Assembly: GCA_016713335.1 (NCBI GenBank)
Contig: JADJPH010000046.1
Location: 1-56,478, forward strand
Origin: Candidatus Fredericiella danica
GTDB taxonomy: Bacteria; Chloroflexota; Anaerolineae; Caldilineales; Caldilineaceae
Direction of reading: 5' to 3'
DNA: 56,478 nucleotides
In this document: one piece after another, positions 45,650-56,478 of the stretch
How the letters are laid out: every line of letters begins with the position of its first letter
How positions within the stretch are numbered: the first letter of the stretch is position 1
Position numbers and translations under genes: made by a program
Notes under the pieces: generated by a model
Seen by the model: the letters and a program-made list of their open reading frames with translations, nothing else
Database searches by the model: none
What the model was told of the DNA's origin: nothing

Positions 45650-48056
45650 CTACTGCTTTGCCAGGGCAATTCTCATCTCTGCTTTGTGATCCGAAACCAG
45701 CTCACCGCTGACGTCGATAATGACGCGCTTAATTTCACCGGTGAAGCGGAACGGAGGTTTGTATTCCGGCGTCACGGGTGCGCCGGCATCTACGCCAACC
45801 TGCATCTGCGCCCTGACCCAGACGCAGCGGCGCCGTCACCGGTATGTCGCCACGACCGACTTCCTTACCGTCCACCAGCAGTTTCGCCGTTCCGGGAACG
45901 CCCTTGCCATGCGCGATATCGGCCGGTCCGGTCGGCGCAAACTCCACACTCAGGAAGTGCCTACCCGCGGGCACCTGTTTGTCTGATTCGACGTAGTAGC
46001 GTTCCTTGGCCAGGTAGTTATGAACAAAGCAGAGCCTCCCATCGTGGATGTAGAATGAGATGCCGCCGTCGTTACCGCCCATGCTTAGCAGTACGCCTTC
46101 AGCGCCATCCTGCGGAATTGTCACTTCGGCGTTGATCGAATAAGGGCGGTTAAGTATCTTCGGCGCCGCACCTGCCGGCACGGCCTGGGTGTGCGGGTAA
46201 AGCGTATAACGATTGCGTGTGACGGCAATCCGCGGGCGTTGTTCGGCGATACGCGCGGTGCCCCGGCTGTCGATCGGGAATACGTTGTATTTGCCGGCTT
46301 CGGCATACCACCGCCCGATCAATTCGATCAGGCGGGCGCGCTCTTGTTCCGCCAGGTTCTTCGTTTCAGCATAGTCTACGGCGACGTGATATAGCTCCCA
46401 TCCATTTGCGTCCAGTTCGGTCAACATCTCATTGGTAATGACCTCCCCAAAACCACGCCCAGACTCCACGAACGATGGCCCCGGCCAGGGGCAGATTGCC
46501 CGCCAGCCGTCGTGATAAATTGACCGGTGCCCCATCATTTCGAAGTACTGCGTCCGGTGCTTGCTCTCAGCCAGAGCGTCGTCAAAGGTCGTAACCAGGC
46601 TCACACCCTCAAAGGGTGCCTGCGTGACGCCACGAATCGTCTTGGGCGGCTCTATTCCCAGCGCATCCAGCACGGTCGGCACCATGTCGATTGCATGGGT
46701 GTACTGGGTGCGCAGTTCGCCGCGGCTCTTGATGCCTGCGGGCCAGCAGATAAGGAAGGGGTCGCTGATACCACCGCGGTAGGTCTCCCGTTTCCAGCGG
46801 CGGAATGGCGTGTTGCCGGCATGCGTCCAACCCCATGGGAAGTGGTTGAAGGTCTCGGGACCACCGATCTGGTCGATCATGGCCAGATTCTCCTCCACGG
46901 TGTCGGCGACATTATTGAAGAACTTGCACTCGTTCACCGACCCGGTCGGGCCACCTTCCGCGCTGGAGCCGTTGTCGGAGATGAGCATGATGAGCGTGTT
47001 TTCATACTCGCCGATGTCCTTCAGAAATTGAATCAACTCACCGATATAGTGATCGGCGTGCGTCAGGAAGCCGGCAAAGACTTCCATCATCCGCGCATAG
47101 AGGCGTTTCTCATCCGCGGATAGTGTCTCCCAATCCTGCACGTCCGGATCATGGCGCGAGAGCACCGTTTCTGGCGGCACGATCCCAAGTTCAATTTGAC
47201 GAGCAAAGACCTTGGTGCGGTACGCATCCCAACCGCCATCAAACAGCCCCGCATAGGCATCTGCCCATTCTTTGGGCACATGATGCGGCGAATGCATCGC
47301 ACCCGGTGCAAAGTATAGGAAGAAAGGCTTATTGGGCGCCACCTGTTTGGCGTCGGCAATCATCGATTTGGCCTGCTCGGCCAGATCGATATTCAGGTGA
47401 TACCCTTCTTCCGGCGACTTCTCGGGATGGGTCTGGGTGTTGTCTCGCCACAGCTCCGGATACCAGTTGTGGGTGTCGCCGCCCAGGAAACCATAGAAGC
47501 GCTCGAAACCCCGCCCTAACGGCCACCAGTCATAGGGACCGGCGGCTGACATCGTCTCCTCCGGCGCAACGTGCCATTTACCAACGCAGTAGGTGTTGTA
47601 ACCATTTGCCTTCAAGATCTCAGATAGGAAGCCGTTCTCAAAGGGAATATAGCCGTCGGAGCCGGGATAACCAGTCGACCCATTGGAGAGGCATGCCAGG
47701 TGATTCGAATGGTGATTGCGCCCCGTGAGGATACATGACCGCGAGGGCGAGCAGAGCGCGGTCGTGTGCATGTTGTTGTAGAGCACGCCATCGGCTGCCA
47801 ATGCGTCGATATTTGGCGTCTTGATCGGGCTGCCATAACAGCCGAGGTGGCCAAAGCCGGTGTCGTCCAGCACGATAAAGAGCACGTTTGGTGCGCCATC
47901 CTTCGCCCGATTGGGCTTTGGCCAGGCAGGTGACGACACCTCCGCAGTACGCCCGATGACGCCGGGGAATGCTGCGCCCGACTCATACTCGACCAGGGCG
48001 GCGGCGGCGGCCGTCTTCGCGTCCTTCTTGATTGATGGGTCTTTTCCCGTTGCCAT
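45650..48056 (-). CDS. Arylsulfatase (type I, formylglycine-dependent; frameshift near C-terminus)
   Basis: This sulfatase of about 800 residues hydrolyses sulfate esters. Metal and active-site motifs are NVLFIVLDDTGFGHLGCYG, TALCSPSRSCILTGR (the cysteine of CxPxR becomes formylglycine), CVGKWHVAP and MLISDNGSSAEGG. A C-terminal beta-sandwich follows (SMGGNDGGISFYIHDGRLCF). The start at 48056 has GAGGAG six bases upstream; the longer frame from 48092 lacks one. Near 45820 the frame shifts, and the corrected end reads PPFRFTGEIKRVIIDVSGEL and stops at 45650. There is no signal peptide, so the protein may be cytoplasmic. A maturase is not encoded nearby. Confidence 0.9.
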
Positions 48057-48158
48057 TTGAATCTCCTCAGGTCGCAACCTTGTCATCGGCAATTGTTACA
48101 GGTTGATATCACGACAGGCTCCGTTCACCCCTACCATTACTGCCGGCAATCGTAGGTG

Positions 48159-48227
48159 CTACTGCTCCAAAGTGCTGACATACTGGACCTGAATCTTGTC
48201 AATCGTCCCCGTAAACGCAAACGGTAC
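48159..48227 (-). pseudogene. C-terminal remnant of a second arylsulfatase-like gene
   Basis: On the minus strand PFAFTGTIDKIQVQYVSTLE ends in a TAG at 48161-48159. It resembles the tail of the neighbouring sulfatase (PFRFTGEIKRVIIDVSGEL) in position and pattern, and the preceding bases can be read GEY, as in its PEYKP segment. Nothing upstream continues the gene; the LuxR regulator starts at 48376 on the other strand. It is probably a leftover of a tandem sulfatase. The remaining gap (48057-48375) has no other gene. Confidence 0.45.
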
Positions 48228-48375
48228 TCTCCTTTCGTCTGCCCCGCAGTGTCCAAAAAGGTGCTGAAATGGACACCTTTGGGATTTCGAATCCATTGGT
48301 CAAACCTCAGTCAGGCTGGTAAGATAAAGCTCGCGCTACGTGCGCAGCGCACCGGCCACAGGAACTCGCCCAATC

Positions 48376-50703
48376 ATGACCGCTAAATCACTGCCGGTGA
48401 GCGCCAAGCTCAACCGGCCCCGGCTGCCCAAAGATACACTCCTTCGTGAACGCCTGCTGGAGCGTCTACAAGCCGGCCGGGATCGCCCGGTGATCCTGGT
48501 GTCTGCACCTGCCGGCTATGGCAAGACCACGCTCGTCAATCTCTGGCTAACCACCATTGCGGCTGATTGCGCCTGGCTCTCGCTCGACGAATACGATGAC
48601 AGCCTGCCAGATTTTCTGGCTTACCTATTCGCGGCAGTAGGCTTGGTTGCGCCCGGCATTGGGCACGATGCGCTATCACTGATTGAAGCGTCCGCACCGC
48701 AAGGCCCGGAGCGCCTCGCTGGCGTCTTCCTCCAGGATCTTGCCCCAATCGACCACGAGTTCTATATCGTACTAGACGACTACCATGCCCTGCAGTCCCC
48801 ACAGATCCACCAATTTATGGAGCGCGTCGTGGGGCGCGCCCCGCGTGATATACACCTCATTTTGATCACGCGTGCGGATCCGCCGCTGCACCTTGCGCGC
48901 CTGCGCGGGCGTAACCAATTGGCCGAATTGCGCGGTGTCCAACTGCGATTTTCAGAGGAAGAGGCGGGGGCCTTTGTCAATCAAGTGCTCGGTGCGCCCG
49001 TTGCGCCAGAGGTGCTGCGCCTGCTCACGGAACGAACCGAGGGCTGGCCGGTAGGCTTACAATTGGCTGCGATCTCGCTACGCGACCAGGCAGATCAGAT
49101 TGCCTTTGCCACTGCCTTTGCACGGAGCACCGATCACCAGGTTGCCGAGTACCTTGTCCAAGAAGTGCTGCACGAGATGCCTGAGGCGCAGAAGAACTTT
49201 CTGCTGGAGTGCTCCATTCTTGATCGTGTATGCGGACAACTCTGCGACGCAGTTTTGAGCGGAAACGTCGCGATGCCCCGTGCCCAGCAATTCCTTGAGA
49301 TGTTCTGGAAGCGCAACCTGTTTCTGATCGCCCTCGACGGCCAGGGGCAATGGTACCGTTTCCACCATCTGTTCCACAGCCTGCTCCGGCACCATCTGGA
49401 GATGACCCATACAAAGGCCGCGGATCGCCGCGCTGCATGCCCGCCGGCGGATGGTTTGAAGTGCAGGGCAACGTGGACGAAGCGATACGGTATAATCTCG
49501 CCGCCGGCGATGCCTTGCACACCGCGCGGCTGGTTGAGCAGCACGTCAGCGCGTTGCTGAATCGCGAAGCGTGGCGCCAACTGGGTTGATCACCCAGGGT
49601 GACCAATCGGATTCTCGCAACCTTCGCGTGCTCCTGGGACTGTGCGCCATGTATTATGACTACGGCGATCCAGCCGCGCTCGAGGGCGCGGCTGTGATGT
49701 TTCGTCGGGCCGCAGAGCGCAGCCAAAGACCGGTGAGTATTGCGTGGGCAAACTCGCTGTTGGGATGGGTGCATTATCAACGCAACGATCTGGCGGCTGC
49801 CGGAAGGTATTTCAGCAGTGTCGTCAATGCACCCGGTGGCGCACACATCCGCGCCGTGCTTGAAGCCTATGCTGGAATTGTGCTCACGCAGTGTGCCAAG
49901 ACCCAATGGGACCAGGCGCATGCCGCGGCCAATGAACTCGCGGCGTGGCTGGCCGAACATCAACTCGCCGGCCTGTATCAATTCGCCGACGCCCTTGCCA
50001 TTTGGATCGACCTGGCATCGCATGACGCATCGCAGTCGCGCTCCATCCCACTGGCGGAAGGATTAATTGCGTCAAGCCTTGAACTATGGGTCATGCCGCG
50101 CTGGTACAGGCACGGGTATGGTTGCAAAACACATATCCGGGCGATCTAGCCAAGGCCGAAGCCATCTTGGCTAGATGCCGAACGGCTGCGTCAGCGCGGA
50201 ATTTTCGGGGCAGGTTGATTGAAATCGATGCCCTGGATGCCATCCGTTGCGCCGAAATGGGCCAAATTGAGGAGGCGCTCGCCCTATTGACCGGCAGTGT
50301 GACCCGTGCCGAAAGCGGCGGCGCGCTCCGCATCCTACTGGATGTGGGCATTGGTTTGCGCCCACTGCTACAGGAACTGCTGGTGCGCAATGTGGCGCCG
50401 GCATTCATTGGACGCCTGCTTGCGGCCTATCCCGTAGACGAAGTCTTATTGCGTGCGGCATCAAGTCACGCCCCGATGACCCACGCCCTCGTTCCTGTAG
50501 AAGTACTGCTCACCAACCGCGAAATGGATGTTTTGCTACTCCTCAGCGAGCGCTTGACGAACAAGGAGATCGCCACCATCCTTACTCTTACCCCTCGAAC
50601 CGTGAAGAAGCACACGATCAACATTTACCAAAAACTCCATGTTGACAATCGGCGCGCAGCAGTGAATGCCGCGCGCGCCAAAGGACTTTTGCCGGCCCTC
50701 TAG
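48376..50703 (+). CDS. LuxR-family (MalT-like) ATP-dependent transcriptional regulator (frameshifts, likely internal gap)
   Basis: This is a large STAND-type regulator. The N-terminus (TAKSLPVSAKLNRPRLPKD) leads to a P-loop ATPase (VILVSAPAGYGKTTLVNLWL, Walker B FYIVLDDYHAL, EGWPVGLQLAAISLRDQ). A TPR-like sensor region follows, then a C-terminal LuxR helix-turn-helix (LTNREMDVLLLLSERLTNKE, then TLTPRTVKKHTINIYQKL). Frames change near 49432, near 49590 and near 50095. Between EAWRQLG and the next TPR block (AAALEG-like at about 49670) about 100 residues usual for the family are missing, so the gene may carry a true deletion or an assembly gap. Ligand binding to the TPR part would activate DNA binding; the target genes are unknown. 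Confidence 0.85.
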
Positions 50704-50927
50704 CCATTTCCTCTTCCTCCGCAACCACAAATATTCACACCGATGGGTCCATTTTTACTCCCATTTGGTCATTCCCAAACCGTGCCACAGGGCGCGATGA
50801 TGGCATTTAATGTCCTCTGATCTATAACGACGCTTTGACGCGCACTTGCACCGGACACGGCGCGGTGGCGGTTTCTCAGCATGCCAGGCGGCGACAGTAG
50901 TCCGGCGCCGATTCAAAATGGTGAACC

Positions 50928-51194
50928 ATGAGCGAAGAGACCCAGAGAATGATATACGTTGATCAACCGGCGACGTACCAGATCGTCGTTCAAGGCACGC
51001 TTGACCCGAGTTGGGCCGATACGTTTGGCGACCTTCACATTGAGCACCATCTGCGCAAAGATGGCGCCGCGATCACGCTGCTAACCGGTGAAGTGACTGA
51101 TCAAGCGGCACTGGCGGGTGTGCTCAACCTCACCCACATGCTCGGGATGCCGCTACTCTCGGTTTCTTGCCTATTCGCGGGTGACAATTCCTGA
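50928..51194 (+). CDS. Small hypothetical protein downstream of the MalT-like regulator
   Basis: This 88-residue protein has a good codon pattern and starts MSEETQRMIYVDQPATYQIV. The body (IVVQGTLDPSWADTFGDLHI and DGAAITLLTGEVTDQAALAG) suggests a small alpha/beta fold; VLNLTHMLGMPLLSVSCLF at the end is a likely helix and strand. I do not recognise a named family. It lies 224 bases after the LuxR gene with no clear consensus promoter between, and 55 bases before the next gene. A ligand-binding or regulator-associated role is possible but unproven. Confidence 0.6.
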   Translation: MSEETQRMIYVDQPATYQIVVQGTLDPSWADTFGDLHIEHHLRKDGAAITLLTGEVTDQAALAGVLNLTHMLGMPLLSVSCLFAGDNS

Positions 51195-51249
51195 ACAATG
51201 CAGTACGATTCGTGCAGCCACAGTCAATTTTGATGCGAGGAGTGAACTC

Positions 51250-52007
51250 ATGATGCGCAAAATTCTCGCCGTCCTACTGGTGATCTGCGCCGGCTTTGGA
51301 CTACTTCTATGTGTCGCCGGGTTGATCGGCGCATGGGTCGCCAACACACCCGCCACCGAGGCGACGACGTCGCTTACGGCGACTGTCGAGGGCTATCTGG
51401 GTCTGGCCGGCAGCGCACCACAACGACCGGCGCCCAGGTGGATGCCATACGCGCCCAGGTCGATGCGCTGGAAACAAATGTCGCCAGCATGACCGCCGAA
51501 GATCGCGCCGCTATCGCCGGCCGCATCAAAGACACGGTCCAATCTCAACTCGGCCCCACCATCAAGACACTGCGCATCACCTTATCTGCGGTGACGACCA
51601 GCCTGGTTGCCCTGAATCGCTCGCTGGAAAGCGCCAATCGCCTTCCCGGCGTATCGGTACCAACCTTTACCGACCAACTCCAGACTGCGGATCAAAAGTT
51701 GGGCGCCATTAGCGAAAGCCTGGATTCCCTGGTGACTGCCGCGGCCGATGTGTCGGTCGACGGCAGCAAATTAGAGTCAACGCTTGCTTTGACCTCCGAT
51801 CAACTCGCTGATGTGCAGACTACACTCAGCCAGATGACCGAGCAACTCACCACAGGTAGCGCTCAGATCGGGGCGGTTGGCAACGCAGCGCCGGGCGTCA
51901 TTGACCTGACAAGCGTTGTTATCTCACTGTTGGCCGTGTTGATGGGCGCCGGCCAGCTCAGCCTGATCTTCAAAGGCGTGGCCATGTTCCGGCAGGACAC
52001 CGCATAA
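51250..52007 (+). CDS. Hypothetical membrane protein with coiled-coil domain (frameshifted)
   Basis: This protein of about 252 residues has an N-terminal helix (ILAVLLVICAGFGLLLCVAG), a Thr-rich stretch, a long heptad-like coil (AQVDAIRAQVDALETNVASM, SQLGPTIKTLRITLSAVTTS, QMTEQLTTGSAQIG) and a C-terminal hydrophobic helix (VVISLLAVLMGAGQLSLIF). The coil would lie outside the membrane between two anchors. One frameshift near 51415 joins the two reading frames. GAGGAG precedes the ATG at 51250. It converges on the polyketide synthase, which ends at 52084. Not recognised; resembles methyl-accepting-like or scaffold proteins only in general shape. Confidence 0.6.
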
Positions 52008-52083
52008 CCCGCACACCGGCTATTCCCCACGCACGCCTCACTGGCGCCCGAGGGCCGGCAGATACTGGTGTTGGCCGGTGCTG

Positions 52084-55000
52084 CTATGTCATCATCGGCT
52101 GCGGCGCAATACCGGGCAGACAGTCTACCTGCTGCAAGTGTGCAACATAGGTGCGAAACAGCGCTGCATCGATGGGCGGGCAGGCGACGCCACCAAGCGC
52201 ATGCCGCGTCGTCTCGCACGCAAAACGTGGAATGTGCGCCAACCAATCAATCTCTTCCGAGAGTTGCAACGCAAACAAGGGGCCTAACGCGGTGAGAATC
52301 ATCTGAGGGTCGAGAACACTTCGACTCACCATCGCCGCGCGCCAGGCAGGGTACGGTGCAGTGTCAATACGATAGCCGCACTCATTCATCCAGTCGATCA
52401 TTTCCCGTACAGCTACGGGGCGCGGGTTATTCAAGTGCGCAACGTGGACACCCTCAGGCATACCCTGCACGACGCCGCGCACGATGGCCTGGCTGACGTA
52501 GTCCACCGGCACCAGATCAATGGCAGCGTCGATCGACGGCGCCATGCCAAGCGCAACCCAGCTCCGCAGCATTTTGGCAACAATGTTATCTTCCTGCCAC
52601 ACCCCGGTCACGCTGTCGCCGGCGATCAAGCTTGGCCGATAGGTCATGACTTGCAGGCCGCGCCGAGGCCGCCTCAACTAGCTGCTCCGCCACCCACTTG
52701 CTTTTGGGTGTAGCCGCCGAAGAGCAAACCCTCATGCTCCAGTGGCGTAGCTTCATCGATGATCTCGCTGCTCGCACGCCCAACCACCGGAAAAACGGCG
52801 AGGGTCGAGACATAGTGGAGTGGGCACTGGCGCCGTGCCGCCAACCGGATGATCGTTTCAACACCTATCACATTCGCTGGCTTCAACTGCGCATAGGGCG
52901 CCAGCCAATTGACCTCGGCACCACTGTGGACAATGGCGTCGATCTGGCCGGCCAACCGTTCAAAGTCCGGGACGGTGAGCCCAAGATTGGGCTGCGCCAG
53001 ATCGCCGGGTACGGCGACGATCCGCGCCATCGCCAAAGGCCTGCCCGGAAAGGTGCGCTCCCAGGCGGCGAGCAGCCGCGCCAAACCGTGTTCAGGATCA
53101 GACGCCCGCACCAGGCAGTAAAGCTGTGCCTCGGTTTCGTTCAGCAGATCGCGCAGGAGAAAAGCACCTAGGGCTCCTGTCACTCCAGTCAGCAACAGAT
53201 GGCCAACCGCTTGCGGGCCAGACACACTGCTCCGCCCTATTTCGATGGTGGGGTCAAGTTTCGCCTCCCTGGCCAGATCGGTCACGCGGCACGCAATCGA
53301 ATCGTCCAGCACAACGTTGCCATCACCCACAGGCAGATGCCTGGTTGCCGGCGGTGTTGGTTCACCCACCAACTGGGCCAGTTGCTCCGTAAGGCTGGCA
53401 AGCGTCGGACCTTGCAACAGCGTTGCGATCGGAACGCTGACGGCCAGTTCCATCTCAATCCGGTTTCACCAGTTCGACAGTCATCAGCGAGTCGATGCCA
53501 AGTTCGCTCAATGGCTGCTCCGGATGGATGGTGTTAATGGGCGTGCGCAACACGTTTGCCAACTGTTTCTGAAGCAGTTCCATGATGGCCGCGCGCCGCT
53601 CCGCTTCGTTGAGAATGCGCAACTGTGCCTGCAACGCCAGTCCCGGTCCAGTCTGCGTCGCATCGATCTCCCCATCCAGTTCTGTCGCTAACTCCGCAAG
53701 CAGGGGCAATTTGAAATGTTGCACCAGACGTGACCAATCTGCCTGCATTGCTGCCACTTGGGGATCCGACTCAGCCAGGACTTGCTCCAGCAACTGCAAG
53801 CCAAAAGACGGTGAAAATGGCAGCATGCCGAGCGCGGCGAGGTGGTCGCTTTGGCGCCCGTGCGCGGCCATACCTGCCTCAGCCCAGGCACCCCAGTTGA
53901 TCGCCAGCGCCGGTAACCCTTGACTGTGGCGGTAGTGCGCCAGGCCATCGAGGAAGGCATTGGCCGCCGCATAGTTGGCCTGGCCCGGCGAGCCTAACAC
54001 GGAAGCCACCGATGAAAACAGCACAAACAAGTCCAAATCCAACTGGCGCGTAAGGCAATGTAGCATCCAGGCCCCCTCGACTTTAGGCGCCAGCACGCGA
54101 CAGACGCGATCAGTGTTCAGATCCGGCAGCAGACCATCGTCCAGGATGCCGGCGGCATGAAAGACACCGGCGAGGGGCGGTAACTCCGCGGCAACCCGAT
54201 CAAACACACCCCGCATGTCCGCCGCGACGGCGACATCGGCCTGCACGATGTGCACTGCTGCGCCCCTGATTTCTAGCGACGCGACCTCTTCAAGTGCCCT
54301 GTGCGATGGCGCTGACCGGCCCAGCAACACGATGTGGCGCGCACCACGCTCCACAAGCCAGCCGGCAAGGAGTAACCCCAAGCCTCCCAGCCCGCCCGTG
54401 ATGAGATAGGTCCCGTACTGGCGCACGGTATTGCGTGGTCGTGGTGCAATTTGCACCGGTTCCCCGCCTACTTCGTCCCCGGCGACCAGGACGATTTTGC
54501 CAAGGTGCTTTGCCTGCGCCATGGTCCGAAACGCCTGCTCTGCCTGTGTCATTGGAAAGGCGACGTACGGCAGTGGCTGCAGCGCACCTGCCTCCAGTTG
54601 TCGTGTCAACTCGCCGAGTAATTCCCGACAGATTGCGGGTTGCTCCGACAATAGGGGAATGAGGTCGATCGCAAAGAAGGCGATGTTCTTCTTGAGCAGC
54701 CCCATGTTCAGCAGGCTCTCCCCGTAAATGTCTCCGCCGTGGCAAAGATGACCGCGCCGGCCCGCAACGCCAGATGTACGGCGGCGAGTCCCACGCCACC
54801 GGCAGCGGCATGGATGAGTACACGCTCGCCCTGCCGGATGCGCCCCAGCGTGTGGAGCGCATAGTAGGCCGTCAGGTAGGCAATCGGCACCGTCGCCGCC
54901 GCTTCGAAACTGAGCGTCGCCGGCTTTGCCACCACAAGGTCCGCCAACGTGAGCACATACGCACCCATGCTGTGAGGAGCAACCGCGAGTACTTCGTCGC

Positions 55001-56478
55001 CGACTTGAATAGTCGCCACATGACTGCCCACGCGCACGACTGTCCCCGCACATTCCATGCCCAGGACCAGCTCCTTGCCGCGCTGATCCGGCCGCATACC
55101 CAACGCCGTGAGCACATCCCAGGAAGTTGAGACCGGCGCTGTGCACGCGAATTTCCACCTGGTCCGGTGCAGGCGGCACGCGTTCCACTGCGATCAGGGT
55201 CAGGTCATCGAGGATGCCCGGTTGCGCCATGCCCAGCCGGTATGCCTCACCTGGCCTGGCGGACCGCAGGGCTTGGACAGGCTGCACGGACCCACGCACC
55301 AGCCGGGCGACCCAGCGCTGCCCCGCACGGAACGCGATCTGGTTCTCTGGCCCATCGGCCAGCAGTTCCTGACAAAGGAAATCGACTTCGCCCGCTACTG
55401 CATTTTCGCTCAGATCGATGATCGAGCATTTCACCCTGGCAAGTTCAAGGGCGACCGAGCGGGCAAATCCCCACAGCGGCGCTTGTGCAAGCGCGACTCC
55501 GTCTACATCCACCACCGGCTGGGCGCCGCGCGTCACGAACCAGAGGCGCGGCGCACACACCTCAGCATGTGCGAGCAAAGCCTGCACCAGATGCAGAGCG
55601 CCGGTCACTGTGGCCGCCGCCGCACCCGCCCCGGATTCGGGAGATGCAGGCGGCGCAAAGGTAGAAACGCCGTCAAACGAAACGGTTGGTCTGGACGCAT
55701 CCAGCGTGTCAAGGAAGGTGCTCCACTGCTACACTGTCTTGAAGATTGGGACCGCCCGTCCGGTGCGTCAGGCGCATGAATGACAATGCACGCACGCCCC
55801 CTCGGCGCGCAACTGTCGCCCGACCTCTCGCCCAGCACGCCGGCGCCGTCGATAATCAGCCAACGTTCGCTATGGGCGTAGGGTTGGCAGCCACGGTCAA
55901 TGGTTGTGATTGCCAGCCGGCCCGGTAGAGACAGGACTCGACGGTCGCTGACAGCCAGTTCCGCTGCCCGACCACTCGCTGCAAGGGAAAGCCCCGCCGC
56001 GTCCACCAGGATTTGTCCATCCCTGTCCAACAGCACGACGTCGGCAGACAGGCGACCAGGCGTGCCACCTTGTGGCGGATGCAGGACGGCATGGGCGTAG
56101 ACGGCTTGTTCAGGGGACCGGTAGACCCTGAGCGACTCGAGCGCCACCGGCAAATAGGCGACGGTGCTCGTCTCCGACCGCCTGCCACGCAAGGCAGCCG
56201 CAACACTCTGAAAAGCCACATCAAGCAGAACAGGGTGAAGTTGGTAGCCTGACAGTTCGGATCTTACCCGCTCCGGGAGATCCACTTGCGCCAAAACCTC
56301 CCCGCCAGAACACCAGATCTGGCCGATGCCCTGAAACGCCGGGCCGTATTCAAGAAGCCCCTGATCCGCACGGAGTTCTTGGGGGAACTCGGTTGAGTGA
56401 GATGGTTTCCGCTGTGGCGATAAGCACCCAGGGTGCCGGGCCAGAGGCGCGGAACATCACCACCTTGCTCACCAAACC
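52084..56478 (-). CDS. Reducing type I polyketide synthase, C-terminal part: DH-ER-KR-ACP-thioester reductase (5' truncated, frameshifted)
   Basis: Reading from the window edge: a dehydratase (YGPAFQGIGQIW; YQLHPVLLDVAFQSVAAAL with the second catalytic residue), a structural KR half (FARSVALELARVKCSIIDLS), an enoyl reductase (GKELVLGMECAGTVVRVGS, LIHAAAGGVGLAAVHLALRA), a full ketoreductase (YLITGGLGGLGLLLAGWLVE, LFSSVASVLGSPGQANYAAA), a carrier with the phosphopantetheine serine in LGIDSLMTVEL, and an NAD(P)-dependent thioester reductase (LLTGVTGALGAFLLRDLL, HYVSTLAVFP, KWVAEQLVE). The reductase would release the chain as aldehyde or alcohol. Frames break near 56300, 55720, 55115, 54725, 53467 and 52685. 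At 54725 the enoyl reductase also loses about 70-80 residues. KS and AT domains lie beyond the window. Confidence 0.85.

Noticed and set aside
1..56478. tRNA, rRNA, insertion sequences, integrases, att sites
   Set aside because: No CCA-ending cloverleaf-like segment, transposase motif or flanking repeats were recognised by eye; a tRNA or IS search tool could still find a weak case.

Overview
The window looks like a GC-rich chromosomal contig from a filamentous, Chloroflexota-type bacterium (Anaerolineae/Caldilineae-like). This is inferred from the gene set: a bidirectional group 3d-type [NiFe] hydrogenase, a four-subunit 2-oxoacid:ferredoxin oxidoreductase, several large Ser/Thr and PAS kinases, a MalT-like LuxR regulator and secreted RCC1-repeat proteins. 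No rRNA, tRNA, CRISPR array, transposase or phage gene was seen. Roughly fifteen genes are broken by +1/-1 shifts that often restore the frame a few dozen codons later and leave family motifs intact. I read most of these as sequence or assembly errors and annotate each such gene as one locus.

Layout. 1-4141 (+): an iron(III)-type ABC transporter (binding protein, double permease, ATPase). 4155-7109 (-): a compact operon of a C39-like cysteine protease, tryptophanase and a URO-D/methyltransferase-like protein. 7343-11449 (+): queA, then ferredoxin, alpha, beta and gamma subunits of a 2-oxoacid:ferredoxin oxidoreductase. 11446-23053 (-): a tightly packed signalling block of two Ser/Thr kinases, a degenerate DHOD-like flavoprotein, a PAS hybrid histidine kinase, a receiver-PAS histidine kinase, a TlpA-like lipoprotein and a small membrane protein. 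A divergent FHA/winged-helix regulator (23213-23854) and an ECF sigma factor follow.

24818-30001 is a secreted-protein region: a DNRLRE/fibronectin-like protein, a 14-repeat RCC1 protein and a bacterial expansin. Then come DinB and PfkB proteins (30119-31491) and the hoxEFUYH hydrogenase operon (31615-36628). A second 14-repeat RCC1 protein with three Ig-like domains lies at 36692-39799 (-). A DoxX-peroxiredoxin operon follows (40163-41069, -); the peroxiredoxin has an in-frame TGA exactly at the expected active-site cysteine, making it a selenoprotein candidate. The rest holds an S10 carboxypeptidase lipoprotein, an alpha/beta hydrolase, a SHOCT protein, a LURP-one protein, an arylsulfatase (with the tail of a second one beside it), a LuxR/MalT-type regulator, two small unknown genes, and the 3' part of a reducing type I polyketide synthase ending in a thioester reductase, cut by the window edge.

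Functionally, the hydrogenase and the ferredoxin-dependent oxidoreductase point to flexible, partly anaerobic redox metabolism. The signalling block may sense redox or flavin state. The secreted proteins share a short hydrophobic LPxV motif that may mark an export or anchoring route. The best leads are the UGA-containing peroxiredoxin with its matching hairpin, the kinase/DHOD-like operon, the paired 14-blade RCC1 proteins and the LPxV motif.
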